From positions 248,001 through 312,000 of the forward strand of contig JAHBUS010000001.1 of the NCBI GenBank assembly GCA_019637955.1: a stretch of DNA of 64,000 nt, in the 5' to 3' direction. Below the pieces are notes generated by a model that ran no database searches, was not told the origin of the DNA, and saw only the letters and a list, made by a program, of their open reading frames with translations. The DNA is from Pseudobdellovibrionaceae bacterium. Lineage in GTDB: Bacteria > Bdellovibrionota > Bdellovibrionia > Bdellovibrionales > Bdellovibrionaceae. How positions within the stretch are numbered: position 1 is the stretch's first letter; each line of letters opens with the position of its first letter. Both the position numbers and the translations under genes were made by a program. This document shows positions 17,251 through 29,048 of the stretch, in pieces.

Positions 17251-18477
17251 TTAAGCGAGCGCCTTTTCGAGGTTTGTCGCAATCAAACCAAGGAAATCCT
17301 CGGTGTGCATGTAGTCTTTTTCTGACAATTTGTTGCCGTGGATGCAAACGGCCAAGTCTTTGGTCATTTTGCCCGACTCAACGGTCTGCACGCAGACCTT
17401 CTCGAGTGTTTGCGCGAAGCGGATCAACTCGGGGTTGTTGTCCAATTTGCCACGGAACTCCAGACCACGAGTCCACGCGAAGATCGACGCGATCGGGTTG
17501 GTCGAAGTCTTTTGACCTTTTTGGTGCATGCGGAAGTGACGGGTCACGGTGCCGTGAGCCGCTTCGGCTTCCATCACCTTGCCATCGGGCGTGATCAGAA
17601 CCGACGTCATGAGGCCCAGCGAACCGAAGCCTTGAGCCACGGTGTCCGACTGAACGTCGCCGTCGTAGTTCTTACAGGCCCACACGAATTCGCCGTGCAG
17701 TTTCAAGCAAGAGGCCACCATGTCGTCGATAAGGCGGTGTTCGTACGTGATTTTCGCCGCTTCGAATTTGGTTTTGTACTCTTTCTCGTAGAGCTCTTCG
17801 AAGATGTCTTTGAAGAAGCCATCGTACTGCTTAAGGATGGTGTTCTTCGACGAGAAGTACAGCGGCCAGCCCTTCATGAGCGCGTAGTTGAAACACGAAC
17901 GCGCAAAGCCTTCGATCGATTTCTTGGTGTTGTACATGCCCATCGCGATGCCATCACCCTCAAAGTCGTAAATGTCCCAGACCTCTTCTTTGCCGCCGCC
18001 TTCAGGCGTGAAGGTCATTTTGAGCTTTCCCTTGCCTTTGATTTTAACGTCGGTCGCGCGGTACTGATCGCCAAACGCGTGACGGCCGATGACGATTGGG
18101 TGCGTCCAGTTGGGAACCAAGCGGGGAACGTTTTTGCAGATGATCGGCTCACGGAAAACGGTGCCGTCCAAGATGTTGCGGATCGTGCCGTTGGGCGACT
18201 TCCACATTTTTTTGAGGTTGAACTCTTTCACGCGCGCTTCATCCGGCGTGATGGTCGCGCACTTGATGCCGACTTGGTATTTTTTGATCGCTTCGGCCGC
18301 TTCGACGGTGACTTTATCTTCGGTTTTGTCGCGGTTTTCGATGCCCAGGTCGTAGTACTTAATGTCGATATCGAGATAAGGCAGGATGAGTTTTTCTTTG
18401 ATGAACGCCCAGATAATACGCGTCATTTCATCGCCATCGAGATCGACGACAGGATTGGCCACTTTGATTTTCTTCAT
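17251..18477 (-). CDS. icd: NADP-dependent isocitrate dehydrogenase (homodimeric, eukaryote-like subfamily)
   Basis: TCA-cycle enzyme oxidising isocitrate to 2-oxoglutarate. The 408-residue product begins [21 protein letters not shown], which places it in the eukaryotic-type homodimeric NADP-IDH group rather than the E. coli Icd group. Supporting motifs: [19 protein letters not shown] (substrate), [40 protein letters not shown] (metal-binding aspartates) and [12 protein letters not shown] (cofactor). Start ATG at 18477. Followed by a terminator; flanked upstream by a separate secreted-protein gene. Confidence 0.95.
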   Translation of the reverse strand: MKKIKVANPVVDLDGDEMTRIIWAFIKEKLILPYLDIDIKYYDLGIENRDKTEDKVTVEAAEAIKKYQVGIKCATITPDEARVKEFNLKKMWKSPNGTIRNILDGTVFREPIICKNVPRLVPNWTHPIVIGRHAFGDQYRATDVKIKGKGKLKMTFTPEGGGKEEVWDIYDFEGDGIAMGMYNTKKSIEGFARSCFNYALMKGWPLYFSSKNTILKQYDGFFKDIFEELYEKEYKTKFEAAKITYEHRLIDDMVASCLKLHGEFVWACKNYDGDVQSDTVAQGFGSLGLMTSVLITPDGKVMEAEAAHGTVTRHFRMHQKGQKTSTNPIASIFAWTRGLEFRGKLDNNPELIRFAQTLEKVCVQTVESGKMTKDLAVCIHGNKLSEKDYMHTEDFLGLIATNLEKALA

Positions 18478-18548
18478 GTTTTCTCCGTTGTTTCTAAGCC
18501 CGCATCATCGGCAGAAGAGGGCTCAGAAGCAAGCTTTGGGGCCAGGCG

Positions 18549-19061
18549 CTAGGGTCCGTCGTAATCGACGTTCATTCCCAGCGTGCACGAGTCCATCCCG
18601 TGACCGCGTGTGCACTCGAGCCAAGGCGTCGAAGCCCCGGGATCTCCTTGCGAAACGGGGTAGCGGAACAGCAGACTGCGCATCGTTTCAGCAGCCTCGC
18701 CCGATTTTTCAACCGCGCTCGCCGTGGTTTCGTCTTGGAACACGCACAGAATTTGGGGGTCCACACCCTCCGGCGCCGCTTCGGCGTCGTTGGCCGCGAA
18801 CGCACAGCTCAAATCGCGCACGCGCCACGTGTCTTGGCCTTCTTGCGACTTTTTCGTGGCGCCCAGCTTCTCCAGCGCGCCGATGAACTCGGTGCTCACT
18901 TTGGTTCCGCGCGGGTAACTTTGCACAGGATTGAGGACTTCGCTGGAAGGAGTTTGCGCGGCCGGCAGAGCTTCCGGCGTCGGCGTTAAGAACCGGCCAC
19001 CGGCAAAACCCGCCGTCAGGGCCGCGAAGGCCACGATCACGTGCGAAAGAAGTTTGTTCAT
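18549..19061 (-). CDS. Exported protein of unknown function
   Basis: A 170-residue product with an N-terminal hydrophobic segment (LLSHVIVAFAALTAGFAGG) acting as a signal peptide or anchor, then a region with four cysteines (LSCAF, ILCVF, LECTRG, DSCTLG). No family recognised. Start ATG at 19061 overlaps the stop of the upstream HD phosphohydrolase by 4 nt (ATGA), so the two are translated from one message. The longer open frame (to 19232) lies inside that gene and is rejected. Confidence 0.72.
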   Translation of the reverse strand: MNKLLSHVIVAFAALTAGFAGGRFLTPTPEALPAAQTPSSEVLNPVQSYPRGTKVSTEFIGALEKLGATKKSQEGQDTWRVRDLSCAFAANDAEAAPEGVDPQILCVFQDETTASAVEKSGEAAETMRSLLFRYPVSQGDPGASTPWLECTRGHGMDSCTLGMNVDYDGP

Positions 19062-19678
19062 GAAGTCTCCTCGTATTTCTCGGGCAGGTGCCCGTCTCGT
19101 TTGGCATTTTCTAAAAGAGTTTGGGCCACTTGCCACAGTTTCTTCGAGCCATTTTCGATGGGTTGGTTCTTGGCCCAAACTTGGCGAAAGGTCACTTTGT
19201 TCTGGCGCCAGGCGTGGCCTTCGGTCATGCAATTGGCCATCATCGGTAAAAACCGGTCAAGGGCGTAAACGAATTTGGACTCAGGGCACGCGCGCGTCTC
19301 GTAGGCCAACCACAGAGACCTCAGCTCCCCACCATTCACCGGGAGCATCCCGAAGATTCGATCGGCCGCCTTGGACTCGGTGGCGAATTTCGATTCACTG
19401 AGCTTTTCGTCGTAAAGAAACGTGTCCCCCGCATCGATCTCGACGATGTCGTGCACGAGCGCGATTTTCAGCGCGCGCTCGAGGTTCACGGGCTCGTCGG
19501 CCAAATGATGACAGGCCAAAACCGCGGTGGCCAAATGCCAGGAGTGCTCGGCCGTGTTCTCACGCCGGCTCTTGTCCAAGACCACCGTTTGGCGGAGCAC
19601 ACCCTTCAGGCGGTCAATCTCTTTGAGAAATTCGATTTCAGGCTCGGCCTTGGATTTGTCACGGAAAACTGAAGACAT
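19058..19678 (-). CDS. HD-domain phosphohydrolase (YfbR/HDDC2-like)
   Basis: Metal-dependent HD hydrolase, 206 residues. The HD metal ligands are in RRENTAEHSWHLA (His), ACHH and ALVHDIVEIDAGDTF (His-Asp pair), an arrangement like the YfbR/HDDC2 5'-deoxynucleotidases, which remove phosphate from deoxynucleoside monophosphates. The substrate is therefore inferred as a nucleotide; not proven. Coupled by a 4-nt overlap to the downstream exported protein gene. Confidence 0.85.
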   Translation of the reverse strand: MSSVFRDKSKAEPEIEFLKEIDRLKGVLRQTVVLDKSRRENTAEHSWHLATAVLACHHLADEPVNLERALKIALVHDIVEIDAGDTFLYDEKLSESKFATESKAADRIFGMLPVNGGELRSLWLAYETRACPESKFVYALDRFLPMMANCMTEGHAWRQNKVTFRQVWAKNQPIENGSKKLWQVAQTLLENAKRDGHLPEKYEETS

Positions 19679-19842
19679 GAAAAGGCGATCTCAAAAAGCG
19701 CCGGCAAAGGCAAGCCACGATCCGAGCTCTTTTCGTCTCGCCGAGTCAGGCGGCAGCCCGCGAACCTGGCCTCCGCAGAATTACGCAGCCAGCCACCGAT
19801 TCGGAAGTGACGGGCGAACTCGGCACCCGTCCTTAAAAAAGA

Positions 19843-19870
19843 AAGAGAGGGTTTCCCCTCTCTTCTTATG
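19843..19870 (-). terminator. Terminator of the actA-F operon
   Basis: Minus strand: AAGAGAGGG-GAAA-CCCTCTCTT followed by TCTTTTTT, 38 nt past the actF stop. No gene is seen in the rest of 19679-19907. Confidence 0.85.
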
Positions 19871-19907
19871 ACACGAAGCTAGACCAAATTGTAGCAGCTA
19901 CATGTGA

Positions 19908-21107
19908 TTAGTACGTGACGTGGTGATGGAGCGCTTCCTCGAGGCGGGGATCTTTGACCGCCACGAGCGAGTGCTTCTTGAAGAAGTGGATCATGGTCAG
20001 ACCCATGATGCCCAAGAATCCCACCAACATCGCGATCTCCCAGAGACCCAGAGTGAAGTGGTTGTCATTGAAGTTCGGGTACACCATCCAGTGGATGTCC
20101 AGGTACTGCATGACCAAGACCAGCACGCACACGATCGCCAGGTGCTTCTCGTTGCGCTTCCACGCTCGGGGCAAGAGAGCCAAGAACGGAACGACAAACT
20201 TGAAGATCAAGAGCGCCATCGAAATCGCCATCCAGCCGTTTTGCGCGCGCATGAGGTAGTACTCAGTTTCCTCAGGGATGTTCGCGTACCAGATCAACAT
20301 GAACTGCGAGAAGGCAATGTACGCCCAGAAAATCGTGAAGCCCTTGAGGTACTTCGCGATGTCGTGGAAGTGCTCAACGTTGTAGTAACCCTGAACGTAG
20401 CCCTTTTTCTTGATGTACATGAGAACCAAGATGAAGAACGCCAGCGACGACTGGAACATGCCCGCAAAACAGTAAACGCCGAAAATCGTCGAGTACCACG
20501 TCGGGAGCAGCGACATCAAAAGATCCACGCTGAACAGCGAGAAGCTGAGAGCGAAGAAAACGATGCCCGCGACCGAGAGGCCGACGTTTTTGTGCGTCAG
20601 CGAGTGGTCACCGCTCGAATCTTGCTTGAGCGAGTTGCCGACGATCACGCGGGCGAACAAGAACATCCCGATCGCGAAAATGAGCATGCGCACGATGAAG
20701 AAGCCGGTGTTGAGGTAGGGCGTCTTGCCCGAGAGCATCGCGCTTGACTGCATCACTTCGGCATCGGTCCACATATAAAGACGTCCGAGACCCAAAGCCA
20801 GGATCAACCCCCCGACCAAAATCACCGGGATAAAAGAGGTCATGCCTTCCGCGATCCGGCGCGTGGAGGTGCTCCACCCCGCTTTGGACACGTGGTTGAT
20901 GAAGACCCAGAACATTCCGCCAAGACCCAAGCAGCTGACGTAGAAGAAAGCCGTCAGGTAAGCGGGCCACATGCGGTCCGGAGCCACGAACAAACCGGCG
21001 CAGAACGCCAGGATGCCGATGCCGGCCATAACGAGCGCGCCCATTTGGAGCATCGCCGTGGGCTGGAATTTTTTAACGACCAATTCAGAGTGTGAATGTG
21101 CGGCCAT
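19908..21107 (-). CDS. actF: Alternative complex III subunit ActF (quinol-oxidising membrane protein)
   Basis: Integral membrane subunit of alternative complex III, which oxidises menaquinol/quinol and passes electrons to cytochrome c or directly to an oxidase. The 399-residue product has about ten hydrophobic helices (starting LQMGALVMAGIGILAFCAG), with a basic loop STRRIAEGM typical of the paralogous NrfD-like ActF. Last gene of actABCDEF, 8 nt after actE. No cytochrome oxidase genes follow in this window. Confidence 0.88.
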   Translation of the reverse strand: MAAHSHSELVVKKFQPTAMLQMGALVMAGIGILAFCAGLFVAPDRMWPAYLTAFFYVSCLGLGGMFWVFINHVSKAGWSTSTRRIAEGMTSFIPVILVGGLILALGLGRLYMWTDAEVMQSSAMLSGKTPYLNTGFFIVRMLIFAIGMFLFARVIVGNSLKQDSSGDHSLTHKNVGLSVAGIVFFALSFSLFSVDLLMSLLPTWYSTIFGVYCFAGMFQSSLAFFILVLMYIKKKGYVQGYYNVEHFHDIAKYLKGFTIFWAYIAFSQFMLIWYANIPEETEYYLMRAQNGWMAISMALLIFKFVVPFLALLPRAWKRNEKHLAIVCVLVLVMQYLDIHWMVYPNFNDNHFTLGLWEIAMLVGFLGIMGLTMIHFFKKHSLVAVKDPRLEEALHHHVTY

Positions 21108-21115
21108 GGTTCACC

Positions 21116-21667
21116 TTATTTCGATTCGTCTTTTTGAAGATAACGGATGTAATTCACGACCTGCCAACGGTAGGCCTGAGGAATGTGCGATGCGTACGGA
21201 CCCATGGTCCCCTGCCCCATCGTGATGACGTGGTAGATGTTCGCATCGTTCCAACCGCGAATTTTATCGCTCATGAGGCTCGGGATCGGGAGCGGGTACT
21301 TTTTGGCGATCGGCCCGTCGCCGCGGCCGTGCTGGCCGTGGCAGATCATGCAGTTCGTATTGAAGTACTTTTGACCGACCATCAAAGTCTCGGCTTCCAT
21401 GTTGCCCGCGAGAGGATTTTTGTTCTCGCGAATGGCCGCCTGGATGTCGGTGCCGTATTTATACGGAGTGAATCCGACCGGCTGGGTGTGCTCGGGGGGA
21501 ACCAAAGCGGAGATCCCGTTTTTAAACCAGGGATCGTAGCGTTGTCCTTTGACCGCGGGCTGCTCCATCATGTCTTGGATCAACTCGACGTTCGGGTTGT
21601 TGCCGCTGGGTCCGCAAGCGGTCAGCGCGAGTGACGAAAGGGCTGCAATGACAAGAAGTGCTTTCAT
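21116..21667 (-). CDS. actE: Alternative complex III monohaem cytochrome c subunit ActE
   Basis: A 183-residue lipoprotein cytochrome c: signal peptide with lipobox LALTACG, one CMICH haem-attachment motif followed by GQHGRGDGP, and a distal Met ligand candidate in TMGQGTMGPY. It is the periplasmic electron carrier of ACIII. Start ATG at 21667 chosen because it begins the signal peptide (MKALLVIAALSSLA); the upstream extension lies inside actD. Confidence 0.9.
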   Translation of the reverse strand: MKALLVIAALSSLALTACGPSGNNPNVELIQDMMEQPAVKGQRYDPWFKNGISALVPPEHTQPVGFTPYKYGTDIQAAIRENKNPLAGNMEAETLMVGQKYFNTNCMICHGQHGRGDGPIAKKYPLPIPSLMSDKIRGWNDANIYHVITMGQGTMGPYASHIPQAYRWQVVNYIRYLQKDESK

Positions 21668-21668
21668 T

Positions 21669-22182
21669 TTAGAACTCCGCCTTCTTGATTTCGGCCGCGC
21701 CCATCGAGCGGAACATCTCGGAGATGCGTCCTTCGTCGTAGCCAGCATCGTTAGAAGGAATAAACAGCGCGAAGCGGTTGCACGTCAGATCGGGGTCGAT
21801 CACGGGCGGGTTCACTTTCGGCAAACCGCACGCCACGAAGAGCGCGCCCACCGACGAGAGAGCCGCGAACAAGATCGTGAGCTCGAACATGATCGGAACA
21901 AAGGCCGGGAGCGAGAAGAACGGTTTACCACCGACGTTGATCGCCCAGCTCACCGCCGAGGTCCACCACGTGAAGAGCGTGCCGAGCGACAAACCGGTCA
22001 AACCCGCCACGAACGTCACGTAAGGAATCCACGAGCGCTTGATTCCGCAAGCCTCTTCCATCCCGTGGATCGGAAAGGGAGAGATCGCTTCGAATTTTTT
22101 GAAACCCATTTCACGCGATTTGCGAGCGGCGTCCACCAGCTGGTGTTCATCGTTGAAAATCGCGGCCATTCCCGTTTGGTAC

Positions 22183-22190
<8 letters not shown>
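21669..22190 (-). CDS. actD: Alternative complex III subunit ActD (DUF3341)
   Basis: A 173-residue inner-membrane subunit with two transmembrane helices (about 56-77 and 94-119) flanked by soluble ends; MAAIFNDEHQLVDAARKSREMGFKKFEAISPFPIHGM is the DUF3341 N-terminal signature split here by a short stretch. Start ATG at 22190 with GGAGGCC upstream, overlapping the actC stop by 8 nt. An ATG at 22202 is possible but lies deeper in actC and lacks a site. Confidence 0.9.
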
Positions 22191-23546
<1,356 letters not shown>

Positions 23547-23550
<4 letters not shown>

Positions 23551-26500
23551 GCGTGCCCACCTTTGTGGCCATGGTCGTTGCCCAAGGTCTCTTGGTCATT
23601 GTTGCGGATCTTGCTGAGGTAACGAACCGCGGGAGCTGCGTGGAACTCTTCAAGAAGCGCGTAAGCGCGCTTGTTGGTCTTGAAGGCCTTCGCCACTTCC
23701 GAATTCGGGTCGTTCAAATCGCCGAAGACGATACCGCCCGTGGGGCAGGCCTGCTGGCAGGCCGTTTTGATATCGCCGTCTTTGAGTTCGCGCTTCTCGA
23801 GAGACGCCTGCGCTTTGCCCGCTTTGATACGGTGAACGCAGAACGTGCATTTTTCCATCACCCCGCGCGAGCGGACGGTGACGTCGGGATTGAGCGCCAA
23901 GTGCAGCGGCTTCTCGATGTTCTTGGTGAAGTTGAACCAGTTGAAACGGCGCACTTTGTAGGGACAGTTGTTCGAGCAGTACCGCGTGCCCACGCAGCGG
24001 TTGTAAACCATGTCGTTGAGACCTTCGCTCGTGTGAACGGTCGCCAAAACCGGGCAGACCGTTTCGCAAGGAGCGTTGTCGCACTGTTGGCACATGACCG
24101 GCTGGAACACGACTTGCGCGTTGACGGGATCGCCCGTGTAGTAACGGTCGATGCGCAGCCAGTGCATTTCGCGGCCTTGCAAAACGTATTTTTTGCCGAC
24201 CACCGGGATGTTGTTCTCGGATTGGCAGGCCACTTGGCAGGCCGCGCAGCCCGTACACGTGTTGAGGTCGACGGCCATGCCCCACTTGTGTCCGTTGTAG
24301 GCGTGACCGCTCCAGAGCGAGAACACCGCGTGCTTGTGAATGCCGGCGCTTTCGTTCTTGAGATATTGCTTCAACGTCGCTTCGGCGACGATTTGACGGC
24401 CTTCCATCGAGTGGTGAGCCTGAGTGGCCGCCAAGCGATAGTTCGAGCCGGTTTTGGTGATCGTCGCCGGCTGACCTGAGAAGACCACGCCGTTTTTCAC
24501 CGGGGTCGCGAGCGTGTAAGCATTGAGACCGATGCCGTTACCGACTTTACCCGCGTGGGTGCGTCCGTAACCAACGGCCACCGCCACGACACCGTCATGC
24601 AGACCCGGCTGGATGTGCGTGGGGAGTTTCGCGGTTTTTTCGCCGACTTTGATCTCGATCATGTCGCCTTGTTTAAGCTTGAGCTTCTCGGCGGTCCCGA
24701 TCGACACCGACGCGTAGTTGTCCCACACGATTTTGGTGATCGGATCCGGAGTTTCGTGCAGCCACGAAACGTTCGCGAGTGTCGTGCCGTCACCGAACAA
24801 AACGGTGGGGTACAGAACGAGTTCGTACTCACCGCCCGCAGGGCGTTTGATGCCCGAAAGAGCGTCCACTTTAAATGAACGGGCCGAGCCGCCATTGGCG
24901 GGATTGGTGTCGCCGACGACGCCGTTTTGCAAGGCTTCGTCCCAGAAAGCATCGAACGACTTGCCTTTGCCCGCTTTGGCGAGGACATCACCGCGCCAAA
25001 CGGAGCGGACGTAGTCGTAATAAGTCTCGAGCGATTTGAAATCTTTGGGACCTTGATCCGCGATGTAACCCCAGGTCATCAGCGTGAGGCCGAACGAGCG
25101 GGTGTCGTACATCGGACGGATGGTGGGCTGCTGGATCGCGAAGACGCCCGCGGCGAACTCCCCGTCTCCCCAACCTTCCATCGGGTGGTGATCCGGCATG
25201 ATGTAGTCCGCATACCGGCTGGTTTCGTCCACGCGGTCCGCGGTCGAAATCACGAGTTCCACTTTACGAAGCGCTTTCACGAAACGGTCGGCATAAACCG
25301 ACGCGTACACGGGGTTCGCGCGGTGGATGATGAGCGTGGTGACCTTGCCGGCCTCCATCGCCTCAATCAAATTTTCGAGAGCGGCCTGCGAACCGGTGAG
25401 CGAGCGCATTCCCGCGCCGCCAACAACCGTCGAGCCGTCATTTTCAAGAGCCGAGTTCAAGAAGTTCACGGCCACTTGCAGATCGCGCGCGTGCGCGGTT
25501 TGCGCGACCATACCGCCGGCCACGATCAGCGACGAACCGCGGTTCGCCGCCAAGTCCGAAGCCAAACGCTCGAACAGAGCCGCATCGATCCCGAGTTTGC
25601 CGGCGGCGCCCGCGAAGGGCTCCAGAGCCGATTTCACCGAAGCGTTGCCCGCGAAGCGGGTTTGCGATTTTTTAACGATGATTTCGTGCGCGAGGCCCAA
25701 AACCACGTCGAGTTGTTGCGAGGGTTTGATGCGAACGCGGACGTCGGCGTTGGCGCCGGCGAGCGAGTAGTTCGAATCGAACGCGACGTACTTGCTCATC
25801 GTCTTGGGATCTTTGCGCATCGACGTGAACTGGTGAGAGAACGTCGTGGGCGCCATCCAAGTGCCGATGAAGTCGCAATCGACCGAAACGATCACTTTGG
25901 CTTTGTCAAAACGGTAGTACGGAACCGAAGCATCGCCGTAAGCGGCTTTGCCGCCTTCGATGATGTCGTCGTAGCTCAAAGGCTCCCACACGTAGTGAGT
26001 CGCCCCGAAAGCCTGCGCGAAATCCGCGACGACTTGGCGGTTGGAGGGGCCGGGCAAGTGGCCGGTCAGAACCGCGACGTTGCCTTTTTTAAGAACTTTC
26101 ACGATCGCTTCATCGGCCTCTTGATAAACCGTGTTCACCGAGTCGTAAGACATGCGGCGTTCGCGGGTGATCTCACCTTTGACGTTTTTTTGAGGCGCAT
26201 TTTGCAAAAGGCGCTTGGGGCCTTGCAGACGTTCGGGATCGTAAAGCGAAAGGATCGACGCTTGAGCGCGCGCCGAGGTGCCGCCTTTATTGAGCGGGTG
26301 CGAGGGATTGCCCTCGATTTTGAGCGGGCGTCCCTCGCGCGTGCGCACGAGGATACCGAGGCCTTCGGCGCCGTCAAAGTACGTCGACGTGTAGTAGTTC
26401 GAGACGCCGATGGTCACTTCTTCGGGTTGTTTGTTGTAGGGAACGATTTTTTGAACCGGGCGGCGCATGCAACCCGCGGCCGAAGTCATGGCCAAGGAAG

Positions 26501-26711
26501 CGCCCATCAATTTCAAGAACTCGCGGCGGGCCCAGCCCTCTTCCGACGAAGACTCTTCGCGCAGAGGCGAAGATTGAAATTCGGTTTCAACCATCTTTTG
26601 GAATTCGGGATCGCCGGCCCACTGCTCGAGGCTCTTCCAATAGCGGTTATCAGTCTCTTTGGGAACTTTCGGTGTTTCTTGATCGTGATTCGATTCAGAC
26701 ATCTTTTTCAT
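23547..26711 (-). CDS. actB: Alternative complex III iron-sulphur/molybdopterin-like subunit ActB
   Basis: Large extracytoplasmic subunit, 1054 residues: a molybdopterin-oxidoreductase-like domain (which in characterised ACIII holds no Mo cofactor) fused to a ferredoxin-type domain. A Tat-like motif ARREFLKLMGASLAM lies near residue 62 and a Cys follows (AAGCMRRP). The C-terminal part (about 815-985) has the Fe-S ligands CTGCAACQVAC, CQQCDNAPCETVC, CVGTRYCSNNC, CTFCVHR and CQQACP, enough for the four clusters of ActB. It begins 8 nt after actA; ATG at 26702 is an alternative start. Confidence 0.94.
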
Positions 26712-26718
26712 CCCGCTC

Positions 26719-27261
26719 TTAGTGGTGGCAAGTCGAACAGTTGATCGGAGCTTTGTTCTCGGGTTGACGGTGACAGTTCACGCACCAGCCCATCGAAAGA
26801 TCCGAGTGTTGAGCCACTTTTTCCATTTTTTCGATTTCGCCGTGGCACGTTTGACAGTTCACGCCCTTGGCAATGTGAGCCGCGTGGTTGAACTTCACGT
26901 GATCGGGAAGCATGTGAACCTTGGTCCACTCGATCGACTTCCCAGCATCGTAGGCATCGCGCAGTTTTTGAATGTGAGGGCTGTCGGTTTTCACAACCAA
27001 GTGACAGTTCATGCAAGTCGACAGCGCGGGAATGTTCGAAGCCGTGCTGCGCTCGACTTGATTGTGGCAGTACTGACATTGCAGACCGTTTTGTCCCACG
27101 TGCAGTTCGTGCGAGAAAGGCAAAGGCTGCTCAGGCGCATACCCTTTGTTATATCCCCATCCCGTTTCGAGTAAGTTACAGCCCGACAAAGTGATCATGG
27201 CTGCACACAAAAGAGCGCTCCCGATGAGAGCAGCGAGGTGTTGCGGCTTCCGCAGTTGCAT
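26719..27261 (-). CDS. actA: Alternative complex III pentahaem cytochrome c ActA
   Basis: A 180-residue lipoprotein cytochrome with lipobox ITLSGCN and five CxxCH motifs (CQYCH, CMNCH, CQTCH, CVNCH, CSTCH), exactly the pentahaem ActA pattern; the histidine-rich segment FSHELHVG supplies axial ligands. It is the first act gene, with the promoter expected in the 167-bp gap after ccsA. Confidence 0.95.
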   Translation of the reverse strand: MQLRKPQHLAALIGSALLCAAMITLSGCNLLETGWGYNKGYAPEQPLPFSHELHVGQNGLQCQYCHNQVERSTASNIPALSTCMNCHLVVKTDSPHIQKLRDAYDAGKSIEWTKVHMLPDHVKFNHAAHIAKGVNCQTCHGEIEKMEKVAQHSDLSMGWCVNCHRQPENKAPINCSTCHH

Positions 27262-27411
27262 AGGTGTTCCTTCAAGTCGCGATCAACCCTCCCCATAAGA
27301 AGGATTGATATGTGTATTAAGCTTCAGCTAATTCTTGAATCAGGAGAACAAGAAGATCAACCAACTTTTTGCAAACGCAATGAAAACGACTCTCAATTGC
27401 TGAGTCTTTGC

Positions 27412-27428
27412 GCACCCTTGGCGGGTGC
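27412..27428 (-). other. Stem-loop between ccsA and actA
   Basis: GCACCC-GCCAA-GGGTGC (minus strand) starts right after the ccsA stop. It lacks a T-run, so it is more likely an mRNA-end or processing structure than a strong terminator; read-through from resB-ccsA into act remains possible. The rest of 27262-27411 has no gene. Confidence 0.5.
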
Positions 27429-29048
27429 TCATTTCGCTTGCTTCAGTCGCCCTTGGCGAACAACGGCAACAAAAATCACCGCCAAGATGTGAAGAGCAAC
27501 GAAGCCCGAGACGTACTCAACACCACCGGCGCCGAATCCATACGAATGAAGCCCTGCGCCAAGCACGAAATTCACTCCGTACCAAGCCATGATGACCAAA
27601 CTGAAGGTCAAAATTGCGGTGCAGATCATTCCGAAGTTCTTCAAGAGCCCCGCGAGGCGCGCGTGCAACACTGCCAAATAACCGAGCAGTGCGATCAACG
27701 CCCACGTCTCTTTGGGGTCCCAACCCCAAAAGCGCCCCCAAGAATAATCCGCCCACACACCACCCAAAATGATGCCCGGCGCAAGAAAGGCGACCCCAAT
27801 TTGCATGGCCCGGTAGAGCGCCATCACGAGCGCACGGATCCGCTCTTCGTATTTTTTCTCGTCGCGAAGATAGAAATAAAGACCGATGTCTCCCAGCGCG
27901 AAGGCCAGGAAGAAGGCGGCGTAACTGATGGTGATCGTCAGAACGTGGACGGTCAGCCAGAAGTTCGAACGCAAAACCGGCTCGAGCGGCTGAATGCTGT
28001 CATCGAGCACGGTCGGTGCAAAATCGGTCAAGATCAAGCAGAAGGCGCCCACGGCCGCGCCAGCGGTCAAGACCAAACGCCATTTATAGATGGCCTCGAT
28101 GATCATCGCGAACAGCACGGTCCCGAAGCTGACCCAAATCACCGTCTCGTACATGTTCGACACCGGGGCGCGGTCCGAGAGGTAAACGCGAAGACCGAAA
28201 CCGTAGAGATGGAACAAGATCCCGAGCGACGTCAACACCCAGCCAGCCGTCACCAAACTGTGCTTTTTCAAAATCCAGAAGAGCGTCAAACTCACGACGG
28301 CCAAAAGATAGAGCACCCAAGCCCATTTAAAAGGATGAAAGCCGTTGTAATGAACCTCGGTCGAGATCTTTGCGTCCGAGATGTAACGGTCTGGCGCCGA
28401 GGCGCGCGCGAGCGTCTTGAAAGATTCGATGCTCTTGGCGAGTTCGTCACGAACGCCGGCATCGGCACTGGGGTCCAGCCCGCGCACGAAAGATTTCGTG
28501 ATGTTCACGAACGCCTCTTGCTCCTCGGGTGAGAGTTCGGTCAGGTTCTTCCAAGTCTCGCTGTCGGCAACCGGGACCACGCGGATCATGCGTCCCGTGG
28601 CGATCTCGCGAAAGGTGAACAGCTGATTCTCGAGACGCTGAATCGCCTGCCCGTAAGGATCGAGTTTTTCTTTGGCCTCGCGTTTGGACGCGAGTTCTTG
28701 CAAAACCATCGAGAGCTTTTCATTTTTCAAAAGGTCCGCGGCCGAGACATACTTGGTGTCGTTCGGAATCGAGAGCGCGCGCTTGATCAAGTGGTGTTTG
28801 ATTTCGAAGATCGGCTTGTCTTGCCAAACTTGCGGCTGCAAGAGCCAGGTCATCACGATTTCGTAAGCGGGCTTCTTCTCAAAGGAGGTTTTGCCGTAGA
28901 CGACTTCGAGCGATTCGCGCGCGAAGGTGTCAAAGGGCTTCACCCGTCCCGAATCCTGAACCGGCAGGCTTTTCAGCGGCTCGGTGGGAGCCGCGGCCCC
29001 CGCTTGCAGCGAAACGAAGAGCGCTGAGATCAGCAGTAGAAACTTCAT
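27429..29048 (-). CDS. ccsA: System II cytochrome c maturation protein CcsA/ResC
   Basis: Haem-handling membrane protein of cytochrome c maturation system II. The 539-residue product has a signal-like first segment, an extracytoplasmic domain (about 20-250) that begins LKSLPVQDSGRVKPFDTFARES, and a C-terminal CcsA domain with about eight helices containing the tryptophan-rich WWD motif (WGRFWGWDPKETWALI) and conserved haem-ligand histidines. Start ATG 29048 has GGGAGGAA upstream and overlaps the resB stop. Needed to mature the c-type cytochromes ActA and ActE encoded directly downstream. Confidence 0.92.
   Translation of the reverse strand: MKFLLLISALFVSLQAGAAAPTEPLKSLPVQDSGRVKPFDTFARESLEVVYGKTSFEKKPAYEIVMTWLLQPQVWQDKPIFEIKHHLIKRALSIPNDTKYVSAADLLKNEKLSMVLQELASKREAKEKLDPYGQAIQRLENQLFTFREIATGRMIRVVPVADSETWKNLTELSPEEQEAFVNITKSFVRGLDPSADAGVRDELAKSIESFKTLARASAPDRYISDAKISTEVHYNGFHPFKWAWVLYLLAVVSLTLFWILKKHSLVTAGWVLTSLGILFHLYGFGLRVYLSDRAPVSNMYETVIWVSFGTVLFAMIIEAIYKWRLVLTAGAAVGAFCLILTDFAPTVLDDSIQPLEPVLRSNFWLTVHVLTITISYAAFFLAFALGDIGLYFYLRDEKKYEERIRALVMALYRAMQIGVAFLAPGIILGGVWADYSWGRFWGWDPKETWALIALLGYLAVLHARLAGLLKNFGMICTAILTFSLVIMAWYGVNFVLGAGLHSYGFGAGGVEYVSGFVALHILAVIFVAVVRQGRLKQAK

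Noticed and set aside
24927-26744. A 605-codon plus-strand open frame opposite actB
   Set aside because: Shadow of actB, Arg/His/Val-rich composition typical of reverse-frame reading of GC-rich genes.
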